Positions 17,725 to 27,407 of a stretch of DNA of 64,000 nucleotides are shown piece by piece (the first letter of the stretch is position 1; the number at the start of each line of letters is the position of its first letter). Below the pieces are notes generated by a model. The model was given only the letters and a program-made list of their open reading frames with translations. It did not search any database and was not told the DNA's origin. The translations under genes were made by a program, and so were the position numbers. The stretch comes from Alkalinema sp. CACIAM 70d (GTDB taxonomy: Bacteria > Cyanobacteriota > Cyanobacteriia > Leptolyngbyales > Leptolyngbyaceae), in contig MUGG01000179.1 of assembly GCA_002148405.1 (NCBI GenBank), positions 62,001-126,000 of the forward strand. The letters run 5' to 3'.

Positions 17725-18588
17725 TTAGGAAGAAGTATGAATTGCTGCGAAAATTGCGGAATAGTCTTTGTCAGCCCATCCCTGATCGATTGCTGTTTGT
17801 AAAATTTGCTGCACTCCTGTCATTGCTTCTACCGAGAGCTGCTGCGATCGAGCCGTCTCAATGACTAGATTCATATCCTTGAGGAGGTGCTTGGTGGGGA
17901 AGTTAGGATTGTCATAATTCCCGTCCAGCATTCGTTGGAGCTTTTTATCAAATGTGGGTGCATAGAGGGCGCTCTGCCGCAGGATATCCATAAAGGCCGA
18001 CACATCTCCCCCTGTCTGTTGAACCAAGGCTAGACTCAGCGCAAAGGCGGAGGTTAATGAGCCAATCAACTGATTCAATGCCAATTTGAGGGTGGAAGCG
18101 CTACCGACGGGGCCAATTAGCCGAGGGGATGCACCCAGGGCTTGCAGAATGGGTAAGCAGCGATCGAAGGATTGGGGGGCAGCCCCCACCATAACTAGCA
18201 GCGTGCCCTTTTGGGCTTCCGGAATGCTGCCTAAGACGGGAGCTTCTACGTAGTCTCCCCCGACTGCTAAAATTTGATCCCGAATTTCTAGGCTATCCGC
18301 TGGGGAGATCGTGCCCATTTGAATCACGGTTTTGCCCACCAAACTGGGACGATTTTCGGGGGGCAGTAATGTAGCATGGATGGCTGCTGCATCCGTCAGC
18401 ATTAAAATTAGGTAATCCGCATCGGCGATCGCCGCTTGGGGAGACGGGGCAATTTGGGCACCCGCTTGCTGCAACGGCGCAACCTTTTCCGCAGTGCGAT
18501 TGTAGGCAATTACCGAATGTCCAACTTCTAGCAAACGCTGGGCCATCGGTAATCCCATCAAGCCTGTCCCAAAAATTCCCAGTTGCAT
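17725..18588 (-). CDS. NAD(P)-dependent 3-hydroxyacid dehydrogenase-like protein (HIBADH/GLYR1 family)
   Basis: A 287-residue beta-hydroxyacid dehydrogenase. The Rossmann loop GIFGTGLMGLPMA (residues 4-16) starts at the very N-terminus and YNRT (29-32) suggests NADP preference. The family blocks MGTISPADS (91-99) and GSASTLKLALNQL follow, with the catalytic Lys at 168 and Asn at 172. Members reduce glyoxylate or succinic semialdehyde, or oxidise 3-hydroxyisobutyrate, so the substrate is open. The cyanobacterial branch resembles plant glyoxylate/succinic semialdehyde reductases, but this is inference. Confidence 0.87.
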   Translation of the reverse strand: MQLGIFGTGLMGLPMAQRLLEVGHSVIAYNRTAEKVAPLQQAGAQIAPSPQAAIADADYLILMLTDAAAIHATLLPPENRPSLVGKTVIQMGTISPADSLEIRDQILAVGGDYVEAPVLGSIPEAQKGTLLVMVGAAPQSFDRCLPILQALGASPRLIGPVGSASTLKLALNQLIGSLTSAFALSLALVQQTGGDVSAFMDILRQSALYAPTFDKKLQRMLDGNYDNPNFPTKHLLKDMNLVIETARSQQLSVEAMTGVQQILQTAIDQGWADKDYSAIFAAIHTSS

Positions 18589-18682
18589 TTCGATTCCGCT
18601 CCCTTGTCGTGACCGTAATTAGCCTACTACGGGAATTTACGTTCTCGAAATCTGAAAAATTAGCCTAACCTAGCAGGCTGAC

Positions 18683-19381
18683 CTACCGCGCCTCCTGATG
18701 GTTCAGTTGACGCCCCAATCCTGTGGCCAGGTCGGGATAGCCTGCATCAATCAAGGCTTTGTCACGAATGCGACAGGAGTCACACAGTCCGCAAGGTTCG
18801 CTTCCCCCTTGGTAGCAAGACCAGGTTTGAGCGATCGGAACCCCCAATTTCACGGCACGATGCACAATATCAACTTTGCTGTCTAGGACTAATGGAGCTA
18901 CCAACCGAGGGGCGTGGCCTTCTAATCCTGCTTTAGACGACAGTTGGGCTAATTGTTCAAACGCCGCTAGATAGTCGGGCCGACAGTCAGGATAGCCGGA
19001 ATAATCCACGGCATTAATGCCTAGGTAAATCGCCTCCGCTTGTTTGGCTTCTGCCAGAGAAAGGGCGATCGCGATGAAGACTGTATTGCGACCGGGGACA
19101 TAGGTGGAGGGAATCACATCCGATTGGACGCCTTCGGTGGGAATCTCAATTTGCCGATCGGTCAATGCTGACCCCCCCCACTGGGACAGATTCACATCCA
19201 AAATAAAGTGTTCACTCAGCTTCAATGCTGCAACAATGTCTCGGGCGGCTTGGAGTTCGCGATCGTGGCGTTGACCGTAGTAGAGCGACAGGGCAATCAC
19301 TTCGTAGCCATCGGCGATCGCTTGGGCCGCAGAAGTTGCAGAATCTAAGCCACCGGATAAGAGAACCACCGCTTTTTTCAC
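18683..19381 (-). CDS. queC: 7-cyano-7-deazaguanine synthase
   Basis: Converts 7-carboxy-7-deazaguanine to preQ0 with ATP and ammonia, on the path to queuosine in tRNA. The PP-loop [14 protein letters not shown] is at the N-terminus, and the zinc site is [16 protein letters not shown] near the C-terminus, all four Cys present. I prefer the GTG at 19381 (232 aa), because GGGAGG lies nine bases upstream and the family starts at this point. A longer ATG frame begins at 19423. Its neighbours are not queuosine genes. Confidence 0.93.
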   Translation of the reverse strand: MKKAVVLLSGGLDSATSAAQAIADGYEVIALSLYYGQRHDRELQAARDIVAALKLSEHFILDVNLSQWGGSALTDRQIEIPTEGVQSDVIPSTYVPGRNTVFIAIALSLAEAKQAEAIYLGINAVDYSGYPDCRPDYLAAFEQLAQLSSKAGLEGHAPRLVAPLVLDSKVDIVHRAVKLGVPIAQTWSCYQGGSEPCGLCDSCRIRDKALIDAGYPDLATGLGRQLNHQEAR

Positions 19382-19485
19382 AGGCACTTGCCTCCCGTTC
19401 ACAACACAAAAGTCACAGAACAAGCAAAAGAATTTATCATAAAAACTACATTCACAGCGTTAGTCTAATCACACGAAAATAATTG

Positions 19486-20247
19486 CTAGATGGAGGGATG
19501 CTCCATGAGCGCCTCGACCGCCGATCGTGGGTAGAGTAACGTCCGACGATGACTCGATTCGCGGGATTCAATGCCGGCTTGTTGCAAGCGCAGAGTAGCC
19601 GCTTGGGGTTTGCATTGCAATATCCGCGCAACTTCTGCGATGGGTAACCACTGTTGACCAAATCGTTCGAGCAACACTTCATCCTCGGTATCCAGGATCT
19701 CAGTCAGCAGTCGCTGGGCCAATAGCCAGCAAGCTAGGGCATCCGCTGCCGCCCGATGCGATCGCTCGACGGTAAACCCAAAGTGCTTAACTAAATCCGG
19801 CAAACTGCGGGATGGTAAGTCAGGCAACATTAATCGCGCCAGTTGCAGAGTACAAAAACGCTCTTGTTTCAATTTAGAGAAATCAATTTGACAATGACGT
19901 AGTTCTGCTTTGAGAAATGTATAGTCAAACTCTAAGTTATGGCAGGTGAGAATGCCGGGTTGTAACCATGGCCAGTACTGTGGCCAAAGTTCGATCGCCA
20001 GAGGAGCATTATCCACCATAGCTTGACTGATGCCTGTCAATTGGACAATGAACTCAGGAATCTGGGTTTGGCTATTCATTAAACTGGTTTGCTGGAAGGT
20101 GATGCCTGTTTTGAGATTGGCATGAATCACTGCAATTTCTGTCACTCTTGCTTGGGGTGGCTTATACCCAGTTGTCTCCAGATCAACGATCGTCAAATCT
20201 TGCTGGGCAATGTGGCGATAAAAGGTAAGCAGATCGGTGGATAGCAT
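19486..20247 (-). CDS. DnaQ-like 3'-5' exonuclease with C-terminal helical domain
   Basis: DEDDh exonuclease: motif I is IVDLETTG (D22, E24), motif II HNLEFDYTF, motif III SHRAAADA. The domain ends near residue 175. The last 75 residues (WLPIAEVARILQCKPQAATLRLQQAGIESRESSHRRTLLYPRSAVEALM) look like a MerR/excisionase-type DNA-binding helix-turn-helix, which is unusual as a partner for this exonuclease. It may be a proofreading-like or repair nuclease, or an RNase. No replication gene is nearby. Confidence 0.83.
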   Translation of the reverse strand: MLSTDLLTFYRHIAQQDLTIVDLETTGYKPPQARVTEIAVIHANLKTGITFQQTSLMNSQTQIPEFIVQLTGISQAMVDNAPLAIELWPQYWPWLQPGILTCHNLEFDYTFLKAELRHCQIDFSKLKQERFCTLQLARLMLPDLPSRSLPDLVKHFGFTVERSHRAAADALACWLLAQRLLTEILDTEDEVLLERFGQQWLPIAEVARILQCKPQAATLRLQQAGIESRESSHRRTLLYPRSAVEALMEHPSI

Positions 20248-20349
20248 GGTTGGAGTCTAAACAAATAAAAGACGTGCCAATGACACGCCTTTTGATTCCG
20301 AATTAATCTAGGTTAACCGATGCAGAGCGCACCAATTTTCAATTACCGA

Positions 20350-21852
20350 TTATTTTTTCAACACGGGACGGGGTACGTTCCCGCGATCGGCATTGTTTCT
20401 GGGCCGACGATCGCCCCCGCGATCGCTGCGACCCCGCATCCCACCACTGCGTCGATCGTCGGAGCGGAAACGGCGGCTGCCACCCCCCCCATTGCGCATT
20501 GGGCGATCGGCGGCCAGTTCTTCCGGTGTTGGATCTGCCGACGCATTCATCCAGTTAGGACGGGTCTTGTCATAGTAGAGTTGCAAGGCTGCGGCTGCGA
20601 TCGCGTGGGTTTCGTAGCCTTCCTCCGACAGTTGGGAAACGATCGGCAGGAACGATGCCATCCGCTCGCCGGAAACCGCTTCTGCTAGTTGGGTTTTCAG
20701 CTTTTCAAGGTGTTTCGCCTCAATTTCCGCACGGGTGGGGACATTGCGAATATCTAGCTTTTGGCGAATGTGGTTCTCAATATCGCGCAGTTTCCGCTTA
20801 TCCAGGGGATGGACGAGGGAGAGAGCCGTTCCTTCTTTGCCAGCTCGACCCGTCCGACCAATCCGGTGCACGTAGTTATCCACGCTATCGGGTAAGTCGT
20901 AGTTAATCACGTGGGTCAGGTCATCAACGTGAATCCCACGGGCTGCAATATCGGTTGCAACAATCCAACGGACTTGGCGTTGCTTAAACCGTAGCAGTAA
21001 CCGTTCCCGCTGGCTTTGGGTCAGGTCGCCATGGTACTCGTCCACGCTGTGCCCTGCGGCTTGCAATTGGCTGGTCAGTTCCGCTGCTGCCTTCCGAGTT
21101 CGCACAAAGATGATGGCGGATTCTGGATCTTCCAATTCCAAAACCGGTTGCAGAGAACGCGCCTTTGTCCAACCCCGTGGCACCATGTAGACCACTTGAT
21201 TAATCCGGGAAGGAGCCGCCTTGGGTTGTTCGATCGTCACGTTGACCGGAGAACGCAGGAACTTCGCCACTAGCTTGCGGATAGAAGGATCCATCGTCGC
21301 GGAGAAGAAGGCGGTTTGCCGTTCGCTGGGGGCTTGGCTGAGGATTTTCTCCACATCCTGAATAAAGCCCATGTTCAGCATTTCGTCTGCTTCGTCCAGA
21401 ACGAACCAGCTAATTTGATCGAGCTTCAGGTCGCCCCGGTTCATCAGGTCAATGACCCGACCCGGCGTACCCACCACAATTTGCACACCCCGTTGCAGTC
21501 GGGAGATTTGTAAATCGATCGACTGGCCACCGTAGATGGGAAGAATCCGAACCCGACGATCGTCTGCAAAGCCACGCACTGCGGCACAGACTTGCACCGC
21601 AAGTTCACGGGTAGGGGTCAAAATCAAGGCTTGGACAGCATGGTTGCGGGGATCAATCCGTTCCAGGATTGGCAGAGAAAACGCAGCTGTCTTACCCGTT
21701 CCCGTTTGTGCTAATCCCATCACATCGCGACCGGCTAGCAGTTGAGGAATCGCCTGGGCCTGAATGGGCGTCGGGTTTGAAAATCCCTGCTGCTCCAGAA
21801 ATTGAACGCGAGCTTCAGAGAGTCCAAGGCTTTGAAACGAAAGAGTCGTCAT
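20350..21852 (-). CDS. crhR: DEAD-box RNA helicase, CrhR-like
   Basis: ATP-dependent RNA unwinding enzyme, 500 residues from the ATG at 21852, which has AGGAA seven bases upstream (a longer frame starts at 21870). Q motif FSNPTPIQAQAIP, Walker A AQTGTGKT, PTRELA, DEAD in VLDEADEM, SAT in FSATMD, and HRIGRTGRAG are all present. The tail from about residue 450 is rich in RGG-like repeats (SRRFRSDDRRSGGMRGRSDRGG), typical of RNA binding. It follows rimO on the same strand with a 116-bp gap. The rimO-crhR pair is the Synechocystis operon in which CrhR is a redox- and cold-responsive helicase, so the same regulation is likely. Confidence 0.92.
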   Translation of the reverse strand: MTTLSFQSLGLSEARVQFLEQQGFSNPTPIQAQAIPQLLAGRDVMGLAQTGTGKTAAFSLPILERIDPRNHAVQALILTPTRELAVQVCAAVRGFADDRRVRILPIYGGQSIDLQISRLQRGVQIVVGTPGRVIDLMNRGDLKLDQISWFVLDEADEMLNMGFIQDVEKILSQAPSERQTAFFSATMDPSIRKLVAKFLRSPVNVTIEQPKAAPSRINQVVYMVPRGWTKARSLQPVLELEDPESAIIFVRTRKAAAELTSQLQAAGHSVDEYHGDLTQSQRERLLLRFKQRQVRWIVATDIAARGIHVDDLTHVINYDLPDSVDNYVHRIGRTGRAGKEGTALSLVHPLDKRKLRDIENHIRQKLDIRNVPTRAEIEAKHLEKLKTQLAEAVSGERMASFLPIVSQLSEEGYETHAIAAAALQLYYDKTRPNWMNASADPTPEELAADRPMRNGGGGSRRFRSDDRRSGGMRGRSDRGGDRRPRNNADRGNVPRPVLKK

Positions 21853-21968
21853 CAGATTTCCTAAAAACAAAGAAGGTTAGGCAAACGGGTGCGCGATGAC
21901 CGCTAGGCGCGACCTGATTTACGCACCAATCCCAAATTTTTTAATGGGAAAGGAAAAAAATTGAGAAA

Positions 21969-23324
21969 CTACCGAGCCAGCACGGCTTGGTGCGAAACCA
22001 AATCGGCGGCAGTGGCAATATGTCCATAGAGATCGTAGACATCTGCATCATCAATGCGTACAGGCACTAGAGATCCTAGGGATGCCTCGCCCTGCACGTA
22101 CACTAAACCATCCACTTCCGGAGCAAAGCGAGCCGATCGACCCACTAATTCTCCGGTTTCAGGATTTTCTTGCTCAATCAACACATCTACAACTCGGCCA
22201 ATTTCCGATCGGTTGCGCCGCAGGGAAATCGGTTGTTGCAGTTGCATTAGCTCATCTCGCCTTGCATCCATCACTGCTTGGGGCACTGGATTCGGCAAGT
22301 CGTAGGCAGGCGTCCCCTCTTCAGCGGAAAAGGTAAACACACCCACGTGATCAAACTCGTGGCGTTGGACAAACTGCTTCAGATGCTCGAAGTGTTCATC
22401 CGTTTCCCCAGGGAAGCCGACGATAAAGGTCGTCCGCATGACAGCGTTGGGAATGGCTTCCTTGATACGCTCGATAATGCCATCGTTCACTCGACCTTGC
22501 CAGGGACGATTCATCGATCGCAGAACCTCCGGGTGGGAATGTTGCAGCGGCAAATCGAGATAGGGCAGTACATTGGGGGTTTCTCGAATGGCCTCAATCA
22601 CCTTGGGGGTCAACCCAGTGGGGTAGGCATAGTGCATCCGAACCCAAGGGATGTCTACTTTTCCTAGGGCTCGCAACAGTTCCGCCAATTTCGGTTCACC
22701 ATAGATTTCCAGACCATAGTTCGTCGTGATCTGAGAAATAAGAATCGCTTCCTGCACCCCTTGGGCTGCTAAAGCTTCCACCTCAGCCACGATCGACTCA
22801 ATGGTTCGGGAACGTTGTTTGCCACGCAGGTGGGGAATGATGCAAAAGGCGCATCCGTAGTCGCAACCTTCCGCAACCCGTACGTAGGCAACACCTTCTG
22901 TGGTGGTGCGATAACGGGGTGTGGTTTCATCGGCAATGTAGGTTGGCTCTAGGGAAACCTCTTTGACGCGTTCCCCTGCTTCAGCTCGATGAATTACATC
23001 TACAATCTTGTGATAATCCCCAGTTCCCACTAGGGCGACAGCCTCGGGCAATTCTTCCAACAGTTGATCTTGGAAGTGTTGAGCCATGCAGCCCGTAATC
23101 ACAATTTTTTTATTAGATTCCGCAAGCTCCACCAAGGTACGAACCGACTCTTCCCGAGCCGCTTGGATGAAACTACAGGTATTAACAATAACGTAATCCG
23201 CTAAAGCTTCGTTAGCATCCACATGATAGCCTGCTTCCACTAGCAGACCCAACATGTGTTCAGTATCAACTCGATTTTTTTCACATCCCAAGTGGGAAAC
23301 GGCGATCGTTGGCTTATTGCCCAT
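21969..23324 (-). CDS. rimO: Ribosomal protein uS12 methylthiotransferase
   Basis: Radical-SAM enzyme that adds a methylthio group to the conserved Asp of ribosomal protein S12. The N-terminal MTTase domain carries the auxiliary cluster cysteines in [16 protein letters not shown] and TGCMAQ. The radical-SAM motif is CDYGCAFC (about residues 154-161), and the C-terminal TRAM domain starts near residue 375. At 451 aa it is normal. The ATG at 23324 gives the standard start [16 protein letters not shown]. First gene of the rimO-crhR operon. Confidence 0.95.
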   Translation of the reverse strand: MGNKPTIAVSHLGCEKNRVDTEHMLGLLVEAGYHVDANEALADYVIVNTCSFIQAAREESVRTLVELAESNKKIVITGCMAQHFQDQLLEELPEAVALVGTGDYHKIVDVIHRAEAGERVKEVSLEPTYIADETTPRYRTTTEGVAYVRVAEGCDYGCAFCIIPHLRGKQRSRTIESIVAEVEALAAQGVQEAILISQITTNYGLEIYGEPKLAELLRALGKVDIPWVRMHYAYPTGLTPKVIEAIRETPNVLPYLDLPLQHSHPEVLRSMNRPWQGRVNDGIIERIKEAIPNAVMRTTFIVGFPGETDEHFEHLKQFVQRHEFDHVGVFTFSAEEGTPAYDLPNPVPQAVMDARRDELMQLQQPISLRRNRSEIGRVVDVLIEQENPETGELVGRSARFAPEVDGLVYVQGEASLGSLVPVRIDDADVYDLYGHIATAADLVSHQAVLAR

Positions 23325-24061
23325 GTATTCAGCTTATGCTCGATGAGTAGACGAAAGGAATAGAACGTGGTGTGTACCACTGCGATCGCGCCCCAAAACG
23401 GTCTAACCTTCCGTATCACCACCCTCAGAAATTCTTCGGGTGCATAGCCGCAATCGCTGATTAATCGGCCCAGAATACTCTAACGCATCAACGTGCAAAA
23501 GCATCAATCTGCAAAAGCACCACTGTGCACTAGAGCATGCCCTAAAGAGGCCGTATTCATTCCTATCCTAGACGCAATTGTGAATTATTACAATCTGTTA
23601 CACACAATTTAGGTCAAATTAGGTCAAATTACATTGGTTCGAACAGGTCACATAGGTCGAACCGCTCAAAGTTAGGTCAAAATACAGTCCATCTGACTGG
23701 TTAACCCAGACACTCTAATTCTTTTAGAACACAACCATTGAAAAACGGCTGCATTTTCACGGAGATTGCTAGGGAAATTCTATGAAGAAAGTTGAAATTT
23801 TCTAGGAGTATCCGTATTTTTTGGGCATTCTGACGGTGATAGCTGTGCCAGATTGGAACCTATTTCACCAACTGGAACACGATCGGCAAGTTTTCAGGCA
23901 TCTGAATGATCTCCACTCAAGCAGCCTCTTGAACCGTGCAACAGCAAATTGAGAAGCCGAATTTGAGAAGGAGCCAATTTGAGGATGCCTAAATTATTAC
24001 TGAATGCCGAATATTGTGCTTTTAATCGTGCTTTTAACTGAAGGCTAAGAGATCAAAAATC
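23325..24061. other. Divergent intergenic region rimO/porin
   Basis: No gene seen in 737 bp. It holds a three-copy 16-bp tandem array and several AGGTCAAATT/AGGTCGAACC direct repeats (23612-23680) that could be operator or decay products of slippage. Promoters of rimO and the porin gene are expected here. Confidence 0.5.
23485..23532. repeat. 16-bp tandem array, three copies
   Basis: GCATCAACGTGCAAAA, GCATCAATCTGCAAAA and the diverged GCACCACTGTGCACTA, back to back, non-coding. Confidence 0.75.
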
Positions 24062-25837
24062 ATGCTGGTATCTAAACAATTGGCTCAGGTTGCTGCAATA
24101 TTGCCCTGGATGGTAGTGGGCGGGTTTGGGGTCAGTTTATCGGCATCAGCCCAAGCGATATTGCCGAACCCTACCCAGATCCCTGCCAATGCGGTTAGCC
24201 AGCCTGTAAAGATTGCTAACCTCAGTTCAGAGACAGGTTCAGAGATAGGTTCAGAGACAAGTTCCGATAGACAGACTATTCTCCGGCAGATTGAATCCCT
24301 CGAATTAGAGATGGCTAGCCCCAGTGCTGGGATGGAACAGGTCACTGCAACGGCTCAGTTAACCGATGTACAGCCGCAGGATTGGGCGTTCCAAGCATTG
24401 CAATCTCTCGTCGAACGCTATGGCTGCATTGCGGGCTATCCCGATCGTACCTTTCGCGGCAACCGAGCCCTAACGCGCTATGAGTTTGCTGCTGGATTGA
24501 ATGCTTGTATGGATCGGATTAACGAATTGGTGAGTGCTGCCACCGATTCCTTTGCACAGCAGGAAGATTTAGCCACGATTCAAAAACTACAGGAAACCTT
24601 TGCCGCAGAGTTGGCAACGTTGCGCGGTCGGGTAGATGCGTTAGAAAGTCGTACTGCAACGCTGGAAAAACAGCAGTTTTCCACGACCACAAGATTGATG
24701 GGGATCACGATCGTAGGATTGCAGGGAACGAGTGAAAATACGGCACGGCGGGGCACACAAACCGTTCGCGATCTGGGCACAAACGTTAATTTGATCAACT
24801 GGAACTATGTCATTTTGAATACAGCCTTTAGTCCCACCAGTGTTCTGACCACTAGTTTCATCAACATTAACGGCAACAGCAGTGGGCCGCCCTCTTTTGT
24901 TCGATCGCGCAATGACGATCGGGTCGGGTATGACTTTTTTGATGTGCCTGGGTTGCAGATTTTTGACTTGAATTACCGCTTCCTAGTGGGTAATAAATTT
25001 GCGGGATTTGTCGGTACTGAAGGGATTTATACCTATGCAGCCTTCCGAGGTCCCAACCGAGTTGAGAGTGCAGCCACCGGGCCGATTTCTTTCTTCGCCC
25101 AGCGCAATCCTATCCTCAATATTGGACTGGGTCGGGGAGGGGCAGGATTTGACTGGCAATTTGCTAAACGGGCCAGCTTACAAGGCGTCTATCACACCAA
25201 TGTCCCTGGCGTCTTTCCCAGTTCATCTGGACAGAAAGGTCACAACACCTTTGGATTTCAATTGGCACTGACGCCGATCGATCCCCTGGATATCAACATC
25301 TACTACGTCAATAACTACGCACCCGATGGCATCCTTCTAGGGTTTGTTGGAGACGATATTCTGACAGCACCCAATCTCACCACTGGCAATTTTCCTCCCC
25401 TGTCCACCCATGCGATCGGAACCAGCGTGAATTGGCAAATCTCTCCCAAACTTGCCTTGGGCGGTTGGTTTGGCTATACCAACTCCCACATTCCTGGTCA
25501 GTCTGGCAATGTGGAAACCACCAACTACATGGTGTACCTGAACTTCCCAGATCTATTCGGCAAAGGTAATTTAGGTGGGATTTACGTAGGGCAGCCACCG
25601 AAAATTGTCAGTAGTACTTTGCCCGTTGGAGCCAATTATCCAGATTTCCTGACAACGGGTGCGGGGCGTTCCGGCGGACAACCGGGCAGCAGTACCCATG
25701 TAGAAGTGTTTTATCGCTGGCAAGTGAACGATCGTATCAGCATTACACCAGGTTTCTTTGTCGTTTTCCAACCGGGGCATTCTCCTGATAGTGATCCGAT
25801 CGCAGTTGGGGCTCTGCGTACCGCTTTCACCTGGTAA
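24062..25837 (+). CDS. Iron-uptake/OprB-type porin with SLH domain
   Basis: Outer-membrane channel of 591 residues. A signal peptide (cleavage near SASAQA, residue 32) precedes a low-complexity linker. An SLH domain follows (about 98-150, LTDVQPQDWAFQALQSLVERYGCIAGYPDRTFRGNRALTRYEFAAGLNACMDRI). Then comes a coiled coil (165-205) and an OprB-like beta barrel to the aromatic end LRTAFTW, whose terminal Trp suits outer-membrane insertion. This architecture is the major cyanobacterial porin class, linked to inorganic ion and iron passage. Three 12-bp tandem repeats (24226-24261) encode SETG/SEIG/SETS in the linker. Confidence 0.92.
   Translation: MLVSKQLAQVAAILPWMVVGGFGVSLSASAQAILPNPTQIPANAVSQPVKIANLSSETGSEIGSETSSDRQTILRQIESLELEMASPSAGMEQVTATAQLTDVQPQDWAFQALQSLVERYGCIAGYPDRTFRGNRALTRYEFAAGLNACMDRINELVSAATDSFAQQEDLATIQKLQETFAAELATLRGRVDALESRTATLEKQQFSTTTRLMGITIVGLQGTSENTARRGTQTVRDLGTNVNLINWNYVILNTAFSPTSVLTTSFININGNSSGPPSFVRSRNDDRVGYDFFDVPGLQIFDLNYRFLVGNKFAGFVGTEGIYTYAAFRGPNRVESAATGPISFFAQRNPILNIGLGRGGAGFDWQFAKRASLQGVYHTNVPGVFPSSSGQKGHNTFGFQLALTPIDPLDINIYYVNNYAPDGILLGFVGDDILTAPNLTTGNFPPLSTHAIGTSVNWQISPKLALGGWFGYTNSHIPGQSGNVETTNYMVYLNFPDLFGKGNLGGIYVGQPPKIVSSTLPVGANYPDFLTTGAGRSGGQPGSSTHVEVFYRWQVNDRISITPGFFVVFQPGHSPDSDPIAVGALRTAFTW
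24226..24261 (+). repeat. In-frame 12-bp tandem repeat in the porin linker
   Basis: TTCAGAGACAGG, TTCAGAGATAGG, TTCAGAGACAAG: four codons each, in the disordered linker between signal peptide and SLH domain. Confidence 0.8.
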
Positions 25838-26186
25838 AGGACACATCCCCAGAGGGCAAGCCCTCGAATCTTATCAGCCATTGCCCTAGGGCGATTGCTT
25901 GAGGCAGTGATTTACCAAGTCCTTTACAACAGACATAGGTTTAGCTAACACGTTACAAAACTTTAGAAAGAGTCCTTAGCAGATTCCGTAAAAGTTCGCT
26001 TATGGGATTCAGAAAGGGCTGGTTAGACTTGCCATAGATTTGGGTGTCGCAGGCTAAATGACCGCCGATATTTGCTGCCTCTGGGTGTTCTGGATAGTTA
26101 CGATTCAGCAACTTAGTTGACGGAAGCGGTCATTCGCTGGCGATCGGTGACTCTGAATATGCAAATTGGAAAGTCTCAACATCATG
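25838..26186. other. Intergenic region after the porin gene
   Basis: No gene or strong hairpin recognised. It presumably contains the promoter of the small exported protein. Confidence 0.4.
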
Positions 26187-26507
26187 ATGAAATTGTTACC
26201 TTGCGCTTTCGTGGCTGGTATGGTGGGCTGCGCTGTATTTGTGAGTGCACCCGCCAAGGCTGATAGTGTTCCAGCCAAAGGGCTGCAACCGACCCCATCC
26301 TCTCAACTTGAATCTGAGCTATCCCGCACGCCATCTCCAGCATTAACCGACAATCTAGATAGTCAGAAGCCATTCTCATCGGAGCGATCGGAAACTCCAG
26401 TAGAAGTCGCTCAGGTTGAAGTCCAAAATGCACCTACTGCGAAGCCAGCGATTATCAGAACTCCGATGATGAGTCGAATTTTTCCTTGCCCCTCTATGAT
26501 GCAGTAA
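26187..26507 (+). CDS. Small exported protein of unknown function
   Basis: I do not recognise this protein. From the ATG at 26187 it has a clear signal peptide, MKLLPCAFVAGMVGCAVFVSAPAKA, with an AKA cleavage site at about residue 25. A Pro/Ser/Thr/Glu-rich, probably disordered chain of about 80 residues follows, without conserved cysteines. Upstream in-frame starts at 26166 and 26184 are possible. No consensus ribosome-binding site is visible. A strong terminator 144 bp downstream supports transcription through here. It could be a secreted or periplasmic protein related to the preceding porin, but only position suggests that. Confidence 0.5.
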   Translation: MKLLPCAFVAGMVGCAVFVSAPAKADSVPAKGLQPTPSSQLESELSRTPSPALTDNLDSQKPFSSERSETPVEVAQVEVQNAPTAKPAIIRTPMMSRIFPCPSMMQ

Positions 26508-26823
26508 CGATCCCGATGATGCAGTAGCAATTTGGAAAAAGCTACCTCAGAACCGATCATCCCTCAGCACTGAGAGTCTTTCTCAGTACTGACCATCAAA
26601 GAGCATTGCTCAGTTTTCCCCATCCATCAGTTTTCCCCATCCAACTGAATCCTCTAGGGCCTAAGAGCTCTAGGGGATTTTTTTTGAAGTCTTTTTATGA
26701 AGTCAATAGTGAGCCTAGGGCCAAGCCAACGAGAAACGGGCTAATCAAGGTTCCCCCGGAAAACCTGCAAAACCCTAGCGGAAAACCGGGGTATACTGGA
26801 ATCAATCATCTTGTAGTTGCCGA
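26508..26823. other. Intergenic region with terminator and repeats
   Basis: It contains a 17-bp tandem duplication starting CAGTTTTCCCCATC (26611-26641 and on), a strong terminator, and the promoter region of the Rrf2 gene. Confidence 0.5.
26651..26685 (+). terminator. Rho-independent terminator
   Basis: CCTCTAGGGC, loop CTAAGA, GCTCTAGGGG gives a 10-bp stem with two G-U pairs, followed by A and eight T. It ends transcripts of the small exported gene. Confidence 0.88.
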
Positions 26824-27288
26824 ATGGGCTTAGCTTCAACTGTGGAACTGTCCTGCAAAAGTGAGTATGCGCTCCTAGCTCTACTGGAACTCGCTGTTCG
26901 TTACCAGAGTAGTGAGCCCCTTCAAATTCGCCAAATTTCAGCCCAACAAAATATCCCCGATCGCTATTTGGAGCAATTATTGGCCATATTGCGCCGAGGC
27001 GGTATTGTGAAATCGCAACGGGGAGCCAAGGGTGGCTATTTGTTGGCGCGGGAACCCTGGAAAATTTCGCTATTCGATGTGCTGAATTGCCTAGAAGGGG
27101 TGGAATCTCGGGAGGGTGAGGGCGATGGAGAAGGCAACCCAAATCGGACGCTAGAAAATAAGGTTGTGGATGAAATTTGGCAGGAAGCTTGCCAAGCTGC
27201 CTATGCCGTTCTCCAGAACTATACTCTCCAAGAACTCATCGATCGGCGGGATGCCCGACGGCAGTTAGATTTGATGTACTACATATAA
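26824..27288 (+). CDS. Rrf2-family transcriptional regulator
   Basis: Winged-helix regulator of 154 residues. VELSCKSEYALLALLELAVRY is the family start and IRQISAQQNIPDRYLEQLLAILRRGGIVKSQRGAKGGYLLAR is the recognition helix and wing. The three-cysteine Fe-S cluster motif of IscR/NsrR is absent, which places it near CymR/CysR-type sensors that do not use a cluster. It lies 120 bp upstream of cysK on the same strand. CymR works with cysteine synthase in Bacillus, so control of sulfur assimilation is a reasonable inference. A GTG at 26842 is an alternative start that fits family alignments better. Confidence 0.9.
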   Translation: MGLASTVELSCKSEYALLALLELAVRYQSSEPLQIRQISAQQNIPDRYLEQLLAILRRGGIVKSQRGAKGGYLLAREPWKISLFDVLNCLEGVESREGEGDGEGNPNRTLENKVVDEIWQEACQAAYAVLQNYTLQELIDRRDARRQLDLMYYI

Positions 27289-27407
27289 CTTGATATATAA
27301 CTCGATAAGTCGAGTCCTTGGTTAGTCACTATTCGGCTAGTCAGTTTTTAAATTGTGATCAGTAAGGCAGCATTGCCCCCGAACCGAACATTTCAGCGAA
27401 AACCATC

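Noticed and set aside
23630-23690. GGTTCGAAC-like stretch resembling a tRNA T-loop
   Set aside because: No acceptor, D or anticodon stem can be folded around it; it belongs to the AGGTCAAATT/AGGTCGAACC direct repeats.
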